64,000 bases of DNA from Coriaria nepalensis (Eukaryota; Streptophyta; Magnoliopsida; Cucurbitales; Coriariaceae): NCBI GenBank assembly GCA_027186245.1, contig CP114481.1, positions 42,129,501 through 42,193,500 of the forward strand. The letters are read 5' to 3'. Position 1 is the first letter of the stretch. Every line of letters begins with the position of its first letter. The notes beneath the pieces were generated by a model. The model had not been told where the DNA came from and did no database searches. It saw nothing but the letters and a program-made list of their open reading frames with translations. Shown here piece by piece: positions 37,503 to 47,875 of this stretch. The position numbers and the translations under genes are program-made.

Positions 37503-38400
37503 ATGTTTCATTTAATTTCAGCAATCATAATGTGTTCAATCATTAACCTCGTTACCATTTTACTCAACGAATACAAATTAACTTGTGACAATTTTATGAC
37601 ATGGAAATCAAACTTGAATAATGTATTAATCTTTGAGAACCATAAATGTTTCTTACCAAGGAATGTCCTGAAGAGCCTGGTGCTACTATTCCCCATAATG
37701 TATGAAAAAAGTATGACCATTGGATCTAATCCAATAACAAGGCAAAATACTACATGTTGATGAGCAGAGTGATGTTCTTAGAAAGAAACATGAAAACGTG
37801 GAGATTGCATATGAGATATTGGACTCTCTATAAGCCTTGTTTGGATAGAAATTCGACTGAAGTTATCATGTTGCTACTAGAACCTACATGGATGCTAAAA
37901 TGAAGAAATGAGTTTTTGTAAGAGATCATATTTTGAACATGATCAACACGATGCAAGAGGTGGAAATACATAGGGCTACCATTGATGAGCGCACTTAATT
38001 GAGCATCATACTCGAGTCACTCTCATTGATTTTTGCTGCATTCACTACCAACTATGTTATGAATAAGCTGTAGTACAACGACTCATCTGTCAAATGAATT
38101 GTAGACTTTTTAGACCACTAATAAGGCCAAGTCCAAAGAGGGTGAAACAAATGTTATTGAACAAAAGCCATTTTCCTCTTATCCTAGGAACAATAAGCGG
38201 AAGTACACCGATGGTAAGGAAAAAAAGGGAAAGAAAGCCAAGAAGTTACTTAATGGCAAGGAGAATAGAAGAACAACAACTTCAAGAAAAAGGAACCCAA
38301 GGGATAGTGTTTCCACTGTAGAGTTAATGGGTACTGGAATAGAAATTGTAACAAGTATCTCTCCTAGTTGAAGGGAAAAAAAAATGGTAAATTTAATTCA
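37503..38400 (+). pseudogene. Copia element C gag (decayed)
   Basis: The opening frame contains NEYKLTCDNFMTWKSNL and FENHKCFL, the typical N-terminus of copia gag (family pattern L-x-x-x-K-L-x-x-x-N-Y-x-x-W). Later pieces in other frames read LRKKHENVEIAYEILDSL, HILNMINTMQEVEIHRATID and SIILESLSLIFAAF, again in gag order. A zinc knuckle at 38308-38349 reads CFHCRVNGYWNRNC; the normal CX2CX4HX4C histidine is a tyrosine. Several stops and frameshifts separate the pieces, so no capsid protein can be made. Confidence 0.88.
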
Positions 38401-38429
38401 CTTTTTTTAGAAGCCTATTTAGTGGAAGA

Positions 38430-38490
38430 TGATTTGTCATCTTAGATAGTAGATTTGGGAGCCACTAATTATGTTTGTTCTTGTTTGCAA
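38430..38490 (+). pseudogene. Copia element C protease remnant
   Basis: The reading IVDLGATNYVC at about 38446-38478 corresponds to the copia aspartic protease active-site stretch, normally D-S-G-A-T-x-H. Here the catalytic triplet is D-L-G, and a stop codon precedes it. The rest of the domain (to about 38860) is only weakly readable, with many stops. Confidence 0.8.
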
Positions 38491-38871
38491 ATTCTTAGTT
38501 TTTTGAGGGAGCTTCCTATTGGCGAGGTGACGATGAGAGTTGGCAATGGTGCGATCGTTTAAGTTAAAGCAGTAGGAGCAATCCATTTAGTTTTCAGAAA
38601 TAACTATCTTGTTTTGAACAATATTTATTTTATTCTTAGATTTTATAGATATTTTATTTCTTTATCTATGTTGCATGAACAAGATTTTGATATCTAATTT
38701 ATTAATAATGAGATCATTATATTAAGAATGGTTCCAATATTTGTCATGTAAAAAAAAATTAACGGACTCAATTTGCTCAAACTAAATGAATGATCTTTAA
38801 ATAATTTGGAATTATTTAAAGTAGCAAATCCTAAATCAAACAAATGACAAAAGTTTTCTCAAAGTGATGAT

Positions 38872-39790
38872 ATGTGTCTTTGGCATATTAGGTTAGAACA
38901 TATCAATCTTTATAGAATAAATAGGTTAGTAAAGGATGGTTCTGTAAGAGAGCTAATTGTTGGCACTCTTCTATTTTGTGAATTCTATCTAGAAGGAAAG
39001 ATGACTAAGAGACCTTTCTCTATAAAGGGCCAAAGAGCCAAAGAACTACTTAAGTTAATACATAGCGACATCTGCGGTTCTACAAATGTACAAGCAAGAG
39101 GAGATTATGAATATTTCATCACCTTCATCGATGATTATTCAAGATGCATATACATATACCTAATGCAAATGAAATCTGAAACTTTTGGAAAGTTTAAAGA
39201 ATTTCGAGTAGAAGCTAAAAAGAAATTGGGAATATCTCTCTCACTAGGTGAGCAGTATCTCATTCATTCCTCTTATTTCTCCCATGTCTTGAATCAAAGC
39301 AGCTGCAAAGGAAGAAAAAAGGGGATAGGCATATTGAAGTGAAGTGACTTTGCGTCCTTTTGTTCCAATATGGCCTACGACATCATTAAAATAATAATCT
39401 GGATCTTCCTTAGTAATTGGGATCGGGCCACTCATCTTAAGTAATTAGGAAAATCACTTAAAATACTTCCATCAGATCAAGGAGGTGAATTCTTGGATTT
39501 TGAGTTCAAAGATCATCTACTGGAACATGATATTCTATCCTAACGCTCAGCACTTGGAATACCACAGTAGAATGGTGTTGCAGAAAGAAGAAACATAACC
39601 TTATTGGATATGGTTAGGTCAATGTTAAGCTACTCATCTCTACAACTCGCATTCTAGGGATATGCACTTCAAACTCAGTATACATTTGAATATAGTTCTA
39701 TCTAAGTCTATACAAAAGACACTTTTAGAGTTATGGAATGGCACTAAACTTAGTTTATGCTATTTTTGCATATAGAGGTGTCCAACACAC
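38872..39790 (+). pseudogene. Copia element C integrase, split by an insert
   Basis: The open part (38872-39235) starts LWHIRLEHINLYRI, the HHCC zinc-finger start, with CEFY where C-x-x-C is expected, so the second cysteine is lost. Next come LIHSDICG (first catalytic Asp) and YFITFIDDYSRCIYIY (catalytic-core strand). The frame runs into foreign sequence near 39235. The integrase resumes near 39441 with LGKSLKILPSDQGGEF, then GVAERRNITLLDMVRSM near 39570, which holds the expected catalytic Glu. Stops interrupt this second half. Confidence 0.9.
39235..39440. other. About 205-bp insert of unknown origin inside integrase
   Basis: Integrase homology stops at KKLG near 39230 and continues with KLGKSLK near 39441. 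The intervening sequence has no integrase similarity. The flanks attgggaa (39224-39231) and attaggaaa (about 39441) look like an imperfect target duplication. On the reverse strand the insert holds a 63-codon open frame (39435-39244) starting MSGPIPITKEDPDYYFNDV and ending GMNEILLT, with an ordinary-looking amino-acid composition. I do not recognise it. It could be a captured gene fragment or a chance frame. Confidence 0.6.
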
Positions 39791-40857
39791 GTGTTGAAAT
39801 CCAAGAATGGGAAGTTGGACTTTTATAGTCCTAGTGAGAAAAAGGTGTTTGTATCGACAAATGCAACTTTTCCTAAACATGGATACATGATAAACTACAA
39901 ACCTCGTAGTAAGGTAGTACTAGAGGAATTGAATTCTGATCAGATCAGACCATCTCAATCACCATTTGATGAACAACAACATCAAGTGACCACTAATCTA
40001 AGTCAGAACACCCTAGTAACTCTTCGTAGTGGGATGATTGTGAGACAACTCATTCGTTATGAACACGAGGCACAGGTTCTAGTGTCAGACACAAACCAAG
40101 ATGATCCATTAACCTTTAAGGAGGCAATGGATGATTCTAACAAGGATAAATGGAAAGATGCAATGAACCAAGAAATCGAATCCATGTATTCCAATTCTAT
40201 CTTGGAACTTGTATATCCACTTGAAGATGTTAGGCCTATTGGATGTAAATGGATCTTCAAGAAGAAAAGAGACATAGATGGGAAAGTAGAGACTTTCAAG
40301 GCACAACTTGTAGCAAAAGGCTATACCCAAAGGAAAGGGGTCGATTATGAAGAGACTTTCTCTCTCGTTACCATGCTCAAGTCTATACACATTCTTTTAT
40401 CCATAGCCTCTAGTTTAGACTACGAGGTATAGCAAATGGATGTCAAGACAACTTTTCTAAATGGCTATCTTGAAGAGAGTATTTATATGATGCAACCAAG
40501 AGATTTTGTGCAAAAAGGCCAAGACAAAAGGATTTCAAGTTGCTTAGATCAATTTATGGATTGAAGCAAGACTCTAGCTCTTGGAACCTAAGGTTTGATG
40601 AGACTATGAAGACGTATGGCTTCGAACAAAATGTTGATGAACCATGTGTCAATAAACACATCAAAGATAAGAAGGTGGTCTTCTTTGTTCTTTATGTTGA
40701 TGATATTTTACTCATTCGAAATGAAGTAGAAATATTGTCAAATGTGAAGAAATGGCTAGCCAATCAATTCCAAATGAAAGATTTGGGAGAAGCGAACTAT
40801 GTTCTAGGAATTCAAATCTTAAGGGATAGGAAGAATAAGCTTTTGGCAGTTTCTTAA
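39791..40857 (+). pseudogene. Copia element C reverse transcriptase
   Basis: The first open frame (39791-40432, 213 codons) has the linker region followed by FKEAMDDSNKDKWKDAM, IGCKWIFKKKRDIDG and AQLVAKGYTQRKGVDYEETF, the standard start of the copia RT domain. A TAG at 40430-40432 precedes QMDVKTTFLNGYLEESIY, which contains the first catalytic Asp. A frameshift then leads to a second open frame (40540-40857, 105 codons) with SIYGLKQDSSSWNLRFDE and the intact active site YVDD at 40693-40704, then KDLGEANYVLGIQI. The stop after KLLAVS sits at the point where the rest of RT and RNase H should follow. RT function is lost, but decay is moderate. Confidence 0.93.
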
Positions 40858-40955
40858 GCTTTTACTAAGACACTTCTAGTGAGGTCTTTTGAGAATCATG
40901 TACATAATTTAGGGATAAGGGAGATGCCTCAGTTACTTTATGCCAAGTGGGAGAT
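40858..40955 (+). pseudogene. Copia RNase H tail and polypurine tract
   Basis: AFTKTLLVRSFENHVHNLGI, read from 40858, resembles the extreme C-terminus of copia RNase H (family pattern A-D-P-L-T-K, then F-x-x-H-x-x-x-M-G). Nearly the whole RNase H domain is missing between RT and this tail, so there is an internal deletion of several hundred bases. The polypurine tract aagtgggagatt at 40944-40955 directly abuts the LTR. Confidence 0.82.
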
Positions 40956-42296
40956 TGTTGGGTATGGTGCTCTAAAAGCATGTGTATTGAACAATGAGTT
41001 TTTGAAAAGTGGTGTGGTATGAAAGGAATTTATGTAAATATATTGTCAATGTTCAATAAGGATGTAATGTTGTTCAATAAGGATGTAATGTTTCGTAAGA
41101 TTTGTCTATTAAGGTTTCATAGTTAAACCATACCCTACAACAAATTGGGATATTGGAAAAGTGAAAGGATTGTTATTGTAAACTTACTATAGTCAAAACA
41201 GGTTTTTTCACAAGATGGTACTTCTCATCTCACGGGCAGTCTTGACACTTTTCTAGAAGTCAATCTTGACTTAAAGGTTTTAAATTATTTATTTATGAAA
41301 TGATTAAGTTAACTGTTTTATTTAAAAAGTATTTTAAATAAAACAAATTTAATTTAAAATTAAATAAAATTATAAAGTGTTTAAGAATTTCTCCTACCGG
41401 CATGATATAAAACCTAATTAGTTACATACATATATTCATTAGTAACTCAATTAAGGTTTCGTTGGAGAAAATGGAGAAACGGACCAAAACTATTTTAGAA
41501 GTAAAATTATAATTTAACTTAGAGTTTGACTATAAGGGTAAAATTATAATTATTCATTTGTTAAATTTAATATCATTAAGCTTTGCTACCACAATTAAGG
41601 GTGACATTAATTTAATTATAAACTAATAAGTTACATAGAAACTTTTACATAGCATAAAGGCTTGCATTAATAATCAGATATTAAGGATTAATGGACCAGA
41701 TTATTAATTGGATTTTCTTAGGTCAAATTAATGAAAGTATTTGTTAAATATCAATGTGTATAACGTTGGGTTTGACCTATTTATCTCTTCTAATGTGATT
41801 AAAGCTTTAAGAAAAAATGAAGCCTAATGTGATTAGGAAATTGTAGCCTAATGGTGCATATAAATACAACTTATGGGGTGGCCAAATTATCAATTCAATT
41901 CCATGAATAGAAAGCCTCCTTGGCTGAATTACAAAGAGAGAAAAGAGACTTTCTCTTATCCCTTTCCCGAGCTTATAATCTCAAGTGTTGAGATCTTAAG
42001 TAGAAACTTAACCATGCAAAATGAGTCGTGTGAACTAAGGTTAGAGAGCAAACATGTGGGCACCTCACATCTCCATCAAAGAGTTCTATATCAAGAAGAA
42101 ATGTATTCTTAAAACTTTTTTTGATTCATTTATGATGAGATTTACTATACTTTCTATAAAAAGATTATATGTGATATAATTGTTGTATAATCAATCTTGC
42201 TAGAAACTATGAATGCTAGGATATGATCAGAATAAAATTTTAAATATTTCTTATGTGGCATTAAATTGTTTTTTAGCATGCCTACGTTTCCTAATA
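40956..42296 (+). mobile_element. Copia LTR downstream of element C (different family)
   Basis: The LTR starts TGTTGGGTATGGTGC right after the polypurine tract and ends near ctacgtttcctaata. Its body matches the reverse LTR at 28878-30110 (for example agatgagaagtacca versus gatggtacttctcatctca, and the last 250 bases, such as tatatgtgatataattgt), not the LTR at 33918. A TATA-like ataaatacaac lies at about 41860. Its first 30 bases resemble the other LTR type. A PBS-like ggtatcgaagtg follows at 42299, so it may also be the 5' LTR of a second element. Confidence 0.75.
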
Positions 42297-43075
42297 AGGG
42301 TATCGAAGTGTAGGTCATAGCGGAAAAAATGATTATTTTATGATATTTCATGTATTGATGTTTACTCTTGGATGTTTTTATTGCTAGAATTTAATCAGGA
42401 TGAATTTTTGGGAAAATTGAAACGAAGGTCCTGATCGGGACATCCGCTCCCTCACTTGGAGTGGTGGATTGGTGAACCACCGTCATTCGCATCAGCAAAC
42501 TCGTATAGGGTTGTTGTACAATGATTGCACTATCGTTTACATTAGCGAACCAGTATAGGGTTGTGGTACAATGATTTAGACTAACTACGCATCGGCACAA
42601 AATTCATCATACATGGAGTTAGAATCATTGGATCGTTCTACAATTTTTAGAATAGGTAGATAAGACAATTTCAAAGCAAACTACTGAACGGATCATCGAT
42701 CAAGATAACTGAGGCACCAGCAATGGACAGTGCAAGCAGCATCATCGCTATTGTAGCACTCATGCAAAATCCTACAACGCAACAGCAAGAAATTTGTCTA
42801 TCTAGGGTTTCAAATGTTGGATCGTTCTAAAATATTCTTAATATTTAGATAAGACAATTTTATAGCAAATCTCTAAACAAATCGCCGATTGAACACCCGA
42901 TTGGTAGTGCGTGCCATGTGATGGAAGCTCCCCACGAGCTACTGCCCTTCTCAGTGTAGCGGCGATGACTAGTTGTCGAAAAACTCTAATGCGATAATTG
43001 GGAATACATAATGTTTTTTATGATATTATGGTAATTGAGATAATATAAATTTTTTATATATATTTTACTAATTGT
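42297..43075 (+). other. Second copia PBS and leader, then nothing recognisable
   Basis: The bases gggtatcgaagtg at 42298-42310 resemble a degraded initiator-Met PBS. The following 150 bases match, in the opposite orientation, the leader of element A near 28340-28455. A GC-rich part (42430-42980) includes a direct repeat of agggttgtngtacaatgatt about 60 bases apart (near 42507 and 42556). No coding region follows before a gypsy-type LTR starts. Confidence 0.5.
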
Positions 43076-44460
43076 TGATGCTAGAATTTTCTGAGCATGT
43101 ATCTATTAATACATGAAAATTTCATGGACACATGTCGATATGTGGTTGGTTTATTGATTTAAAATAAATACGAATAAGTTGTAATTAAGCCAACTAATTA
43201 AAGTTACTATTTAAGATGTTTAATTTAATCGGATAGAAATTAATTATGATTGACTGAATAAAGCTTAAATCATTTAATTCAGTTTAGAATGGCGATATTC
43301 TCAAAATAATAATAGCCTATCAAGTCATTTGTCTATAAATAGAAGACATTGGTAGTAAATGCGAGCCGATTGTAATTAAGCCAACTAATTAATATTTTTT
43401 ATTAAAGCAACTTAAGACATTGAGTTTAATCAGATGATAATTAATTATTATCGACTGAATGAAGCTTAAATCATTTAATGCGGTTAAGAATGGGAGTATC
43501 CTCAAAATAATAAGAGCTCATCAAGTCGTTTACCTATAAATAGAAGGCATTGGTAATAAATGCGAGTCGGTTATAATTAAGCCAACTAATTAATAATATT
43601 AATTAAAGAAACTAGTTAAGACGTTGAATTTAATCGGATAGTAATTAATTCTGATTAACTAAATAAATCTTAAATCATTTATTTCAGTTAAGAATGAGAG
43701 TATCCTCAAAATAATAAGAGCCCATCAAATCGTTTGCCTATAAATGGAAGGCATTGGTGAAGGCAAAAGGGTATTAACCGACATCAACACACACCCAAAA
43801 ATTCCATCATCAAACACAATGCTCTAGTGAAATTCTCTCAGTATTCCAACGCTTATATTTTTTGATTTCTCCAAGGAATTATGTATTTCCCGTTTTTTGA
43901 AATTAGTAATTAGAGCACTGAGTTCTATCGTAGTAATAGTCTCAATTTATCGCCCATGGATTGAACACTTTCATCTTTTCTTTATTCATTTATCTTTTCA
44001 TTTATTGCTTTCATAGTAGTAAGGATAATTTAAAGTTAGTTTCTTGCCATAGATTAGATCTATTTCTTTAAATTTCATCATTTTATTAAAGCATTCTTTA
44101 CATACTAATTTATTTTTGTCTTTCAGTCTTTAAATATGCTTCCATTTATTACTATTTTACCTTGTTAGCACTAGTTTCGTCTGCTCATTAGTAGATAAGT
44201 TGATAAAAAAGTTACACCTATATTACTTTTAATCATTCCCCTAGTTAGAATTCAGATCAGTTTCCCTACCATGTATTTCTTTATTTTCATTTTATTTTAT
44301 AATGTGAAATCACTTTTAACTTTCTAGCATGCCCGCATTTCTCGCATTTTTAATAATCATTTGTTAAAGGTTAGATCTGCCAAATTTCGATCCCGATCTT
44401 TAATTGATATTAATTTTTGGGATTTTTGGGATTTTTTAGTAGTGGATTTTCCTGATGTCG
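43076..44460 (+). mobile_element. Probable gypsy LTR with triplicated promoter module
   Basis: The stretch starts near TGTTGATGCTAG, contains three tandem promoter-like modules (next entry), then a transcribed-looking AT-rich region, and ends near cctgatgtcgataaaa. It is followed by tggcatgctcggtgg, which may be a decayed non-methionine PBS of gypsy type. No open frame is seen in it. The exact ends and family are uncertain. Confidence 0.5.
43180..43765 (+). repeat. Three tandem 191-201-bp modules with TATA boxes
   Basis: The run taattaagccaactaatta occurs at 43182, 43373 and 43574. Each is followed by atcggatagnaattaatt, then caaaataataa, and ends with cctataaatagaaggcatt (about 43333, 43535, 43738). 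The module therefore repeats a TATA-like ctataaat three times in the same orientation. Copies differ by scattered substitutions. Confidence 0.88.
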
Positions 44461-44644
44461 ATAAAATGGCATGCTCGGTGGAACTTTCTATTAGGTAATT
44501 GCAAACTATCAATCAAAGTTTAACAGTGCGATTGTCGGGGTAGTCTCCACCACCTCATCTAGACGATAATATGAATATCAGCCAAATTCAATTAGATTTG
44601 ATTGATCCTACAACTTAGATAATTCTCATTAACACTCAATATTA
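44461..44644. other. Leader-like region after the gypsy LTR
   Basis: This short stretch has no gene. It begins with the possible PBS and contains one inverted pair around 44613-44660 (gataattctcatta and attgagaattatc), which coincides with the start of the reverse copia LTR fragment. Confidence 0.35.
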
Positions 44645-45112
44645 ATTATTATTGAGAATTATCTAAGTGTCACATTCATCACCCTTAGTCTTTACAAAGG
44701 GCCTATACAATCATCATGGTGTTCTACTAATAGTACTAGCTGTGAGATCAGACACCCTAACAATTAGGTAAAAATCTAGATGATTGTCTATCCTAATCAA
44801 TCAATGTCCTTTCTTGAGAATAATGAGCCATTTGTATCTTAAGAACTTTTAGCGACTCAAGTCTCGACTAGCATGATCTCTATCATAGTCTCTAGAGTGC
44901 ATAACTCAAGATACTGGACTTTATCATGATATATATTTAAAGAACATATAATATTAAATCCATCAAAATTAATAAATATAATAAATAATAACTGACTTTC
45001 ATTACTGAAAATAAATAATGTCTTGCTAATATCTGTATAAAGATAGTATCACATAAAGTACTTGCCCCATCAGGTCAAAATATTATTGGCTTGATGGGCA
45101 TACACCTTTACA
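44645..45112 (-). mobile_element. Reverse copia LTR fragment (type of 28878-30736)
   Basis: The sequence parallels about 30310-30735: gagaattatctaagtgtca, atcatggtgttc, gactcaagtct or gacttgagtctt, ataaataataactgactttc, and gatagtatcacataaagta. Only the part of the LTR nearest its 5' end is present. It is cut directly against gypsy gag sequence at about 45115. Confidence 0.8.
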
Positions 45113-46142
45113 ATGGTCGTCGACCTAATAAAAAAATAGTCGACAGTGGGAGCAAATGGGTAGCCAATCGGGTGGTCAATGGTAAGTGTTCATTTGTTTC
45201 CTATAGGTCGTCTACACGTGATTCATCATACCATTTTGGACTCTAATCTTGACTGACTTTAAATGGCCTGTATGTAATCGATGGCAGCCTAACCATTTTA
45301 TCCTTCTACATGGGATTATAGTTGCATTGGTCACATCAAGAATGGGGTTTGAGCCAATGCCTAACGTGGGTGTTTCTTGAAAGCTCCAAAGCCCTCTCCT
45401 AATAATATCTTGTATAAGCCCCATCACGTCAAATGAATATACCTGATCCTCTTCGTGAGGGTACCTTTTAGCCACCTCATGGCTCATAGTTTGACTAGAA
45501 GTCGAGAGAGTAATAGGTTTGTTATTGGTTATTTTAGTAACATCCTAGTCATAGTTGAATTCCTTATAATAGGCTTCGGTTAATGGCACTATTCTCAATG
45601 CTTCCTATTCTAGCAGCTCTTTGTACCTGGCCATTTTGGTAGAGAGTTTGAAGAAATCCTAGAATTACAGTCCATCCAACTTCTTACTCAACTCAACATA
45701 TAAATTACTAATGGCCAATTTGTTGAATTCCTGGTTAGTATAGCCACATAGCAATGATTCCTCTAATGTTTAAACCAAAATAGAAAGCCTCGGTGATTCC
45801 CTTATTTGATGCGATAGATGGGACAACTCAACCATAGTTACTTCAGGATGACGATAGTAAATTTGAGTGCAAAAATGTTGCTCCATGTCCTGCCAAGTTC
45901 TTATAGAATTAGGCAGCAACCTGGTATATAAAGCAAAAGCAGACTTGGTTAAGAAATTGGCAAACAGTCGAATTCATAACATGTCATTTTTTTCGGCCTC
46001 TCTACATTGAAGGTGAAGCGGCTGACATGGTTTTCAACTGACTGATTAGGGTCATCTTTGGAAAAGAAGTTAAAATTTAGGATCTAATATCTTTGAGGAA
46101 ATGGTTCCATATCAATCTCCTCAGAATACGGTTTCTAGTACT
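45113..46142 (-). pseudogene. Gypsy gag fragment (reverse)
   Basis: Reverse-strand translation from 45990 gives RLFANFLTKSAFALYTRLLP, IRTWQDMEQHFC, RHPEVTMVELSHLSHQIRES, then LCGYTNQEFNKLAISNLYVE, LSKKLDGL and LSTKMARYKELLE. This is the ordered motif series of a plant Ty3/gypsy capsid region: the capsid fold, followed by the lipid-x-x-Y-x-x-L-L-x-E end. Stops occur at several points. An open frame at 45487-45212 (MSHEVAKRYPHEEDQVYSF and on) continues the same polyprotein. The left end abuts a copia LTR fragment and the right end another copia LTR, so only gag remains. Confidence 0.78.
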
Positions 46143-47875
46143 TGTTGGGCATTGTGCCTTAAAAGCATGTGATGAGTTTTGTTTTATGAAATTAATAAAA
46201 GTGACATTTTTCTATATAATTGTTGTGAATGTATTATTATTGAATAATATGTATAAATATTATAAAATTCCAAATTCATTTATGTAATTAAAATCTTGTA
46301 TTGGTATAAGAGGATTAAGATTATAGACAATGAATTAAATTATTCGCAACATATTAAAGTATGAAATCTTTAATTAATGGTTGCTAGTACGGTCCGCTAG
46401 CATTATGAATGCAAGTGATCTAGATCTGAATAACTAATATTGATAGACTTCTTAGTGGAGGTGCTTTATATAATTGGATTATATAAGATATGACTTGATA
46501 TGAATTAATTATTTATTAAAATTTTATTTGCCGTAAAGAATTCTATTCATATAAATAGATAATCATATGTAGATCATTTGGAATCCTGAGTAGTCATGAA
46601 CTTATGTTTATATCAAATGGATCTTTTGATTCACTCATCATGATTTGTTTGTAAAATTGGCTAAAGACTTTTGTTTTAGATATTCGTTGGGATATGTGGT
46701 TGGGAACATAATTTGCAGATATGGAATCCAAACTTTCTTCATAGAAGATTGTATATTGGTTCCCTTGAGGGTTAATTCTAGAACTGAATGGTTCTGGCAG
46801 AAATTTATAATCAAGTTATAAATTGACCGTTCACTATTAGATTAATGGTACTTAAGGATAAAGAGATAATTAGAGAGGTAAAACAGTAATTTTGACCAGC
46901 TCTAATTATGAATCAATTCTTGGAGGATAATGATAATATCAATGGACTATTAGAGATTGCTTGGTAATATGTTCTATATTTGAAAGAGTGCAATCTCATA
47001 TTTTTGGTGGAATAATATTGATATTAATAAATTAGATTTATCAGATTAAGAAGTTTAATTAATAATCAAATTTATTGGAGCTTAAAATTATAGGTCCATG
47101 GTCCCTAGGTCACCTCTATTACACATTGTATAGGGTAAAAATGACAAAGGTTGAAAAATGGACTTATTTGCAAGAAAATAGTTTTATGGGCCAAATTTAG
47201 AATTATGAGATAATTAGTGTTAATTAATTAATTAATTAAAAGATATATTTTAAATGATGAATTTCTAAATTCATATATTAAATAATAATAAATTTAATTT
47301 TGAATTAAATATGTTATATATATAATATTAACATTAGGTAAGTCAAATTTAAATTGCTTTGAAAAACTAATTTAAAATTCAAATAAGATATGATTTGATT
47401 TAAAACATATGACATTCTATTTCAAATACGATTTGAAAATATTTGACTATATCGAATGTATTATTAAAAATATGATATGATTTGACATAGATAAGATTCA
47501 CATCAAAGATATCATTTAATGATTATCTTATCATTTAATATTATAATTGAGTCACCAATTCAATTAATTTGAAGTGTTTAAATTAAATTGAAAAATATAA
47601 TGAAACTCTATAAATACATTATGTTCTAATTATTTCATGATGTGATAAATTGAGAGCCTTTTTTACAAAAAGAAAAAGAGAGAAAACCTTGTCATCTTTA
47701 TGTGCCCACACACGTCTTAGTGTGTTGAGGATCAATCTGGAAGATTGCGGCGTGAGTCATCTCAAACGATTCGCGTAGGCTAAGGTATAATCTCATTACA
47801 TAAGTATAGGATTAATTTATATATATCTAAAGGATCATTACAAGTTTTTTAAAAAAGTTTTATTATAAATAAGTA
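46143..47875 (+). mobile_element. Copia LTR (type of 33918), truncated at its 3' end
   Basis: It starts TGTTGGGCATTGTGCC, without a polypurine tract before it, and follows the 33918 LTR closely (attaataaaagtgacattt, ttgctagtacggtc, gattcactcat, gtgcccacacacgtct). It stops near ttattataaataagta, about 60 bases before the expected LTR end, where gypsy sequence begins. It interrupts a reverse-oriented gypsy region and looks like a solo LTR that later lost its end. Confidence 0.82.

Noticed and set aside
39244..39435. Organelle origin of the integrase insert's 63-codon frame.
   Set aside because: I could not match it to any chloroplast or mitochondrial protein I know; the source is left open.
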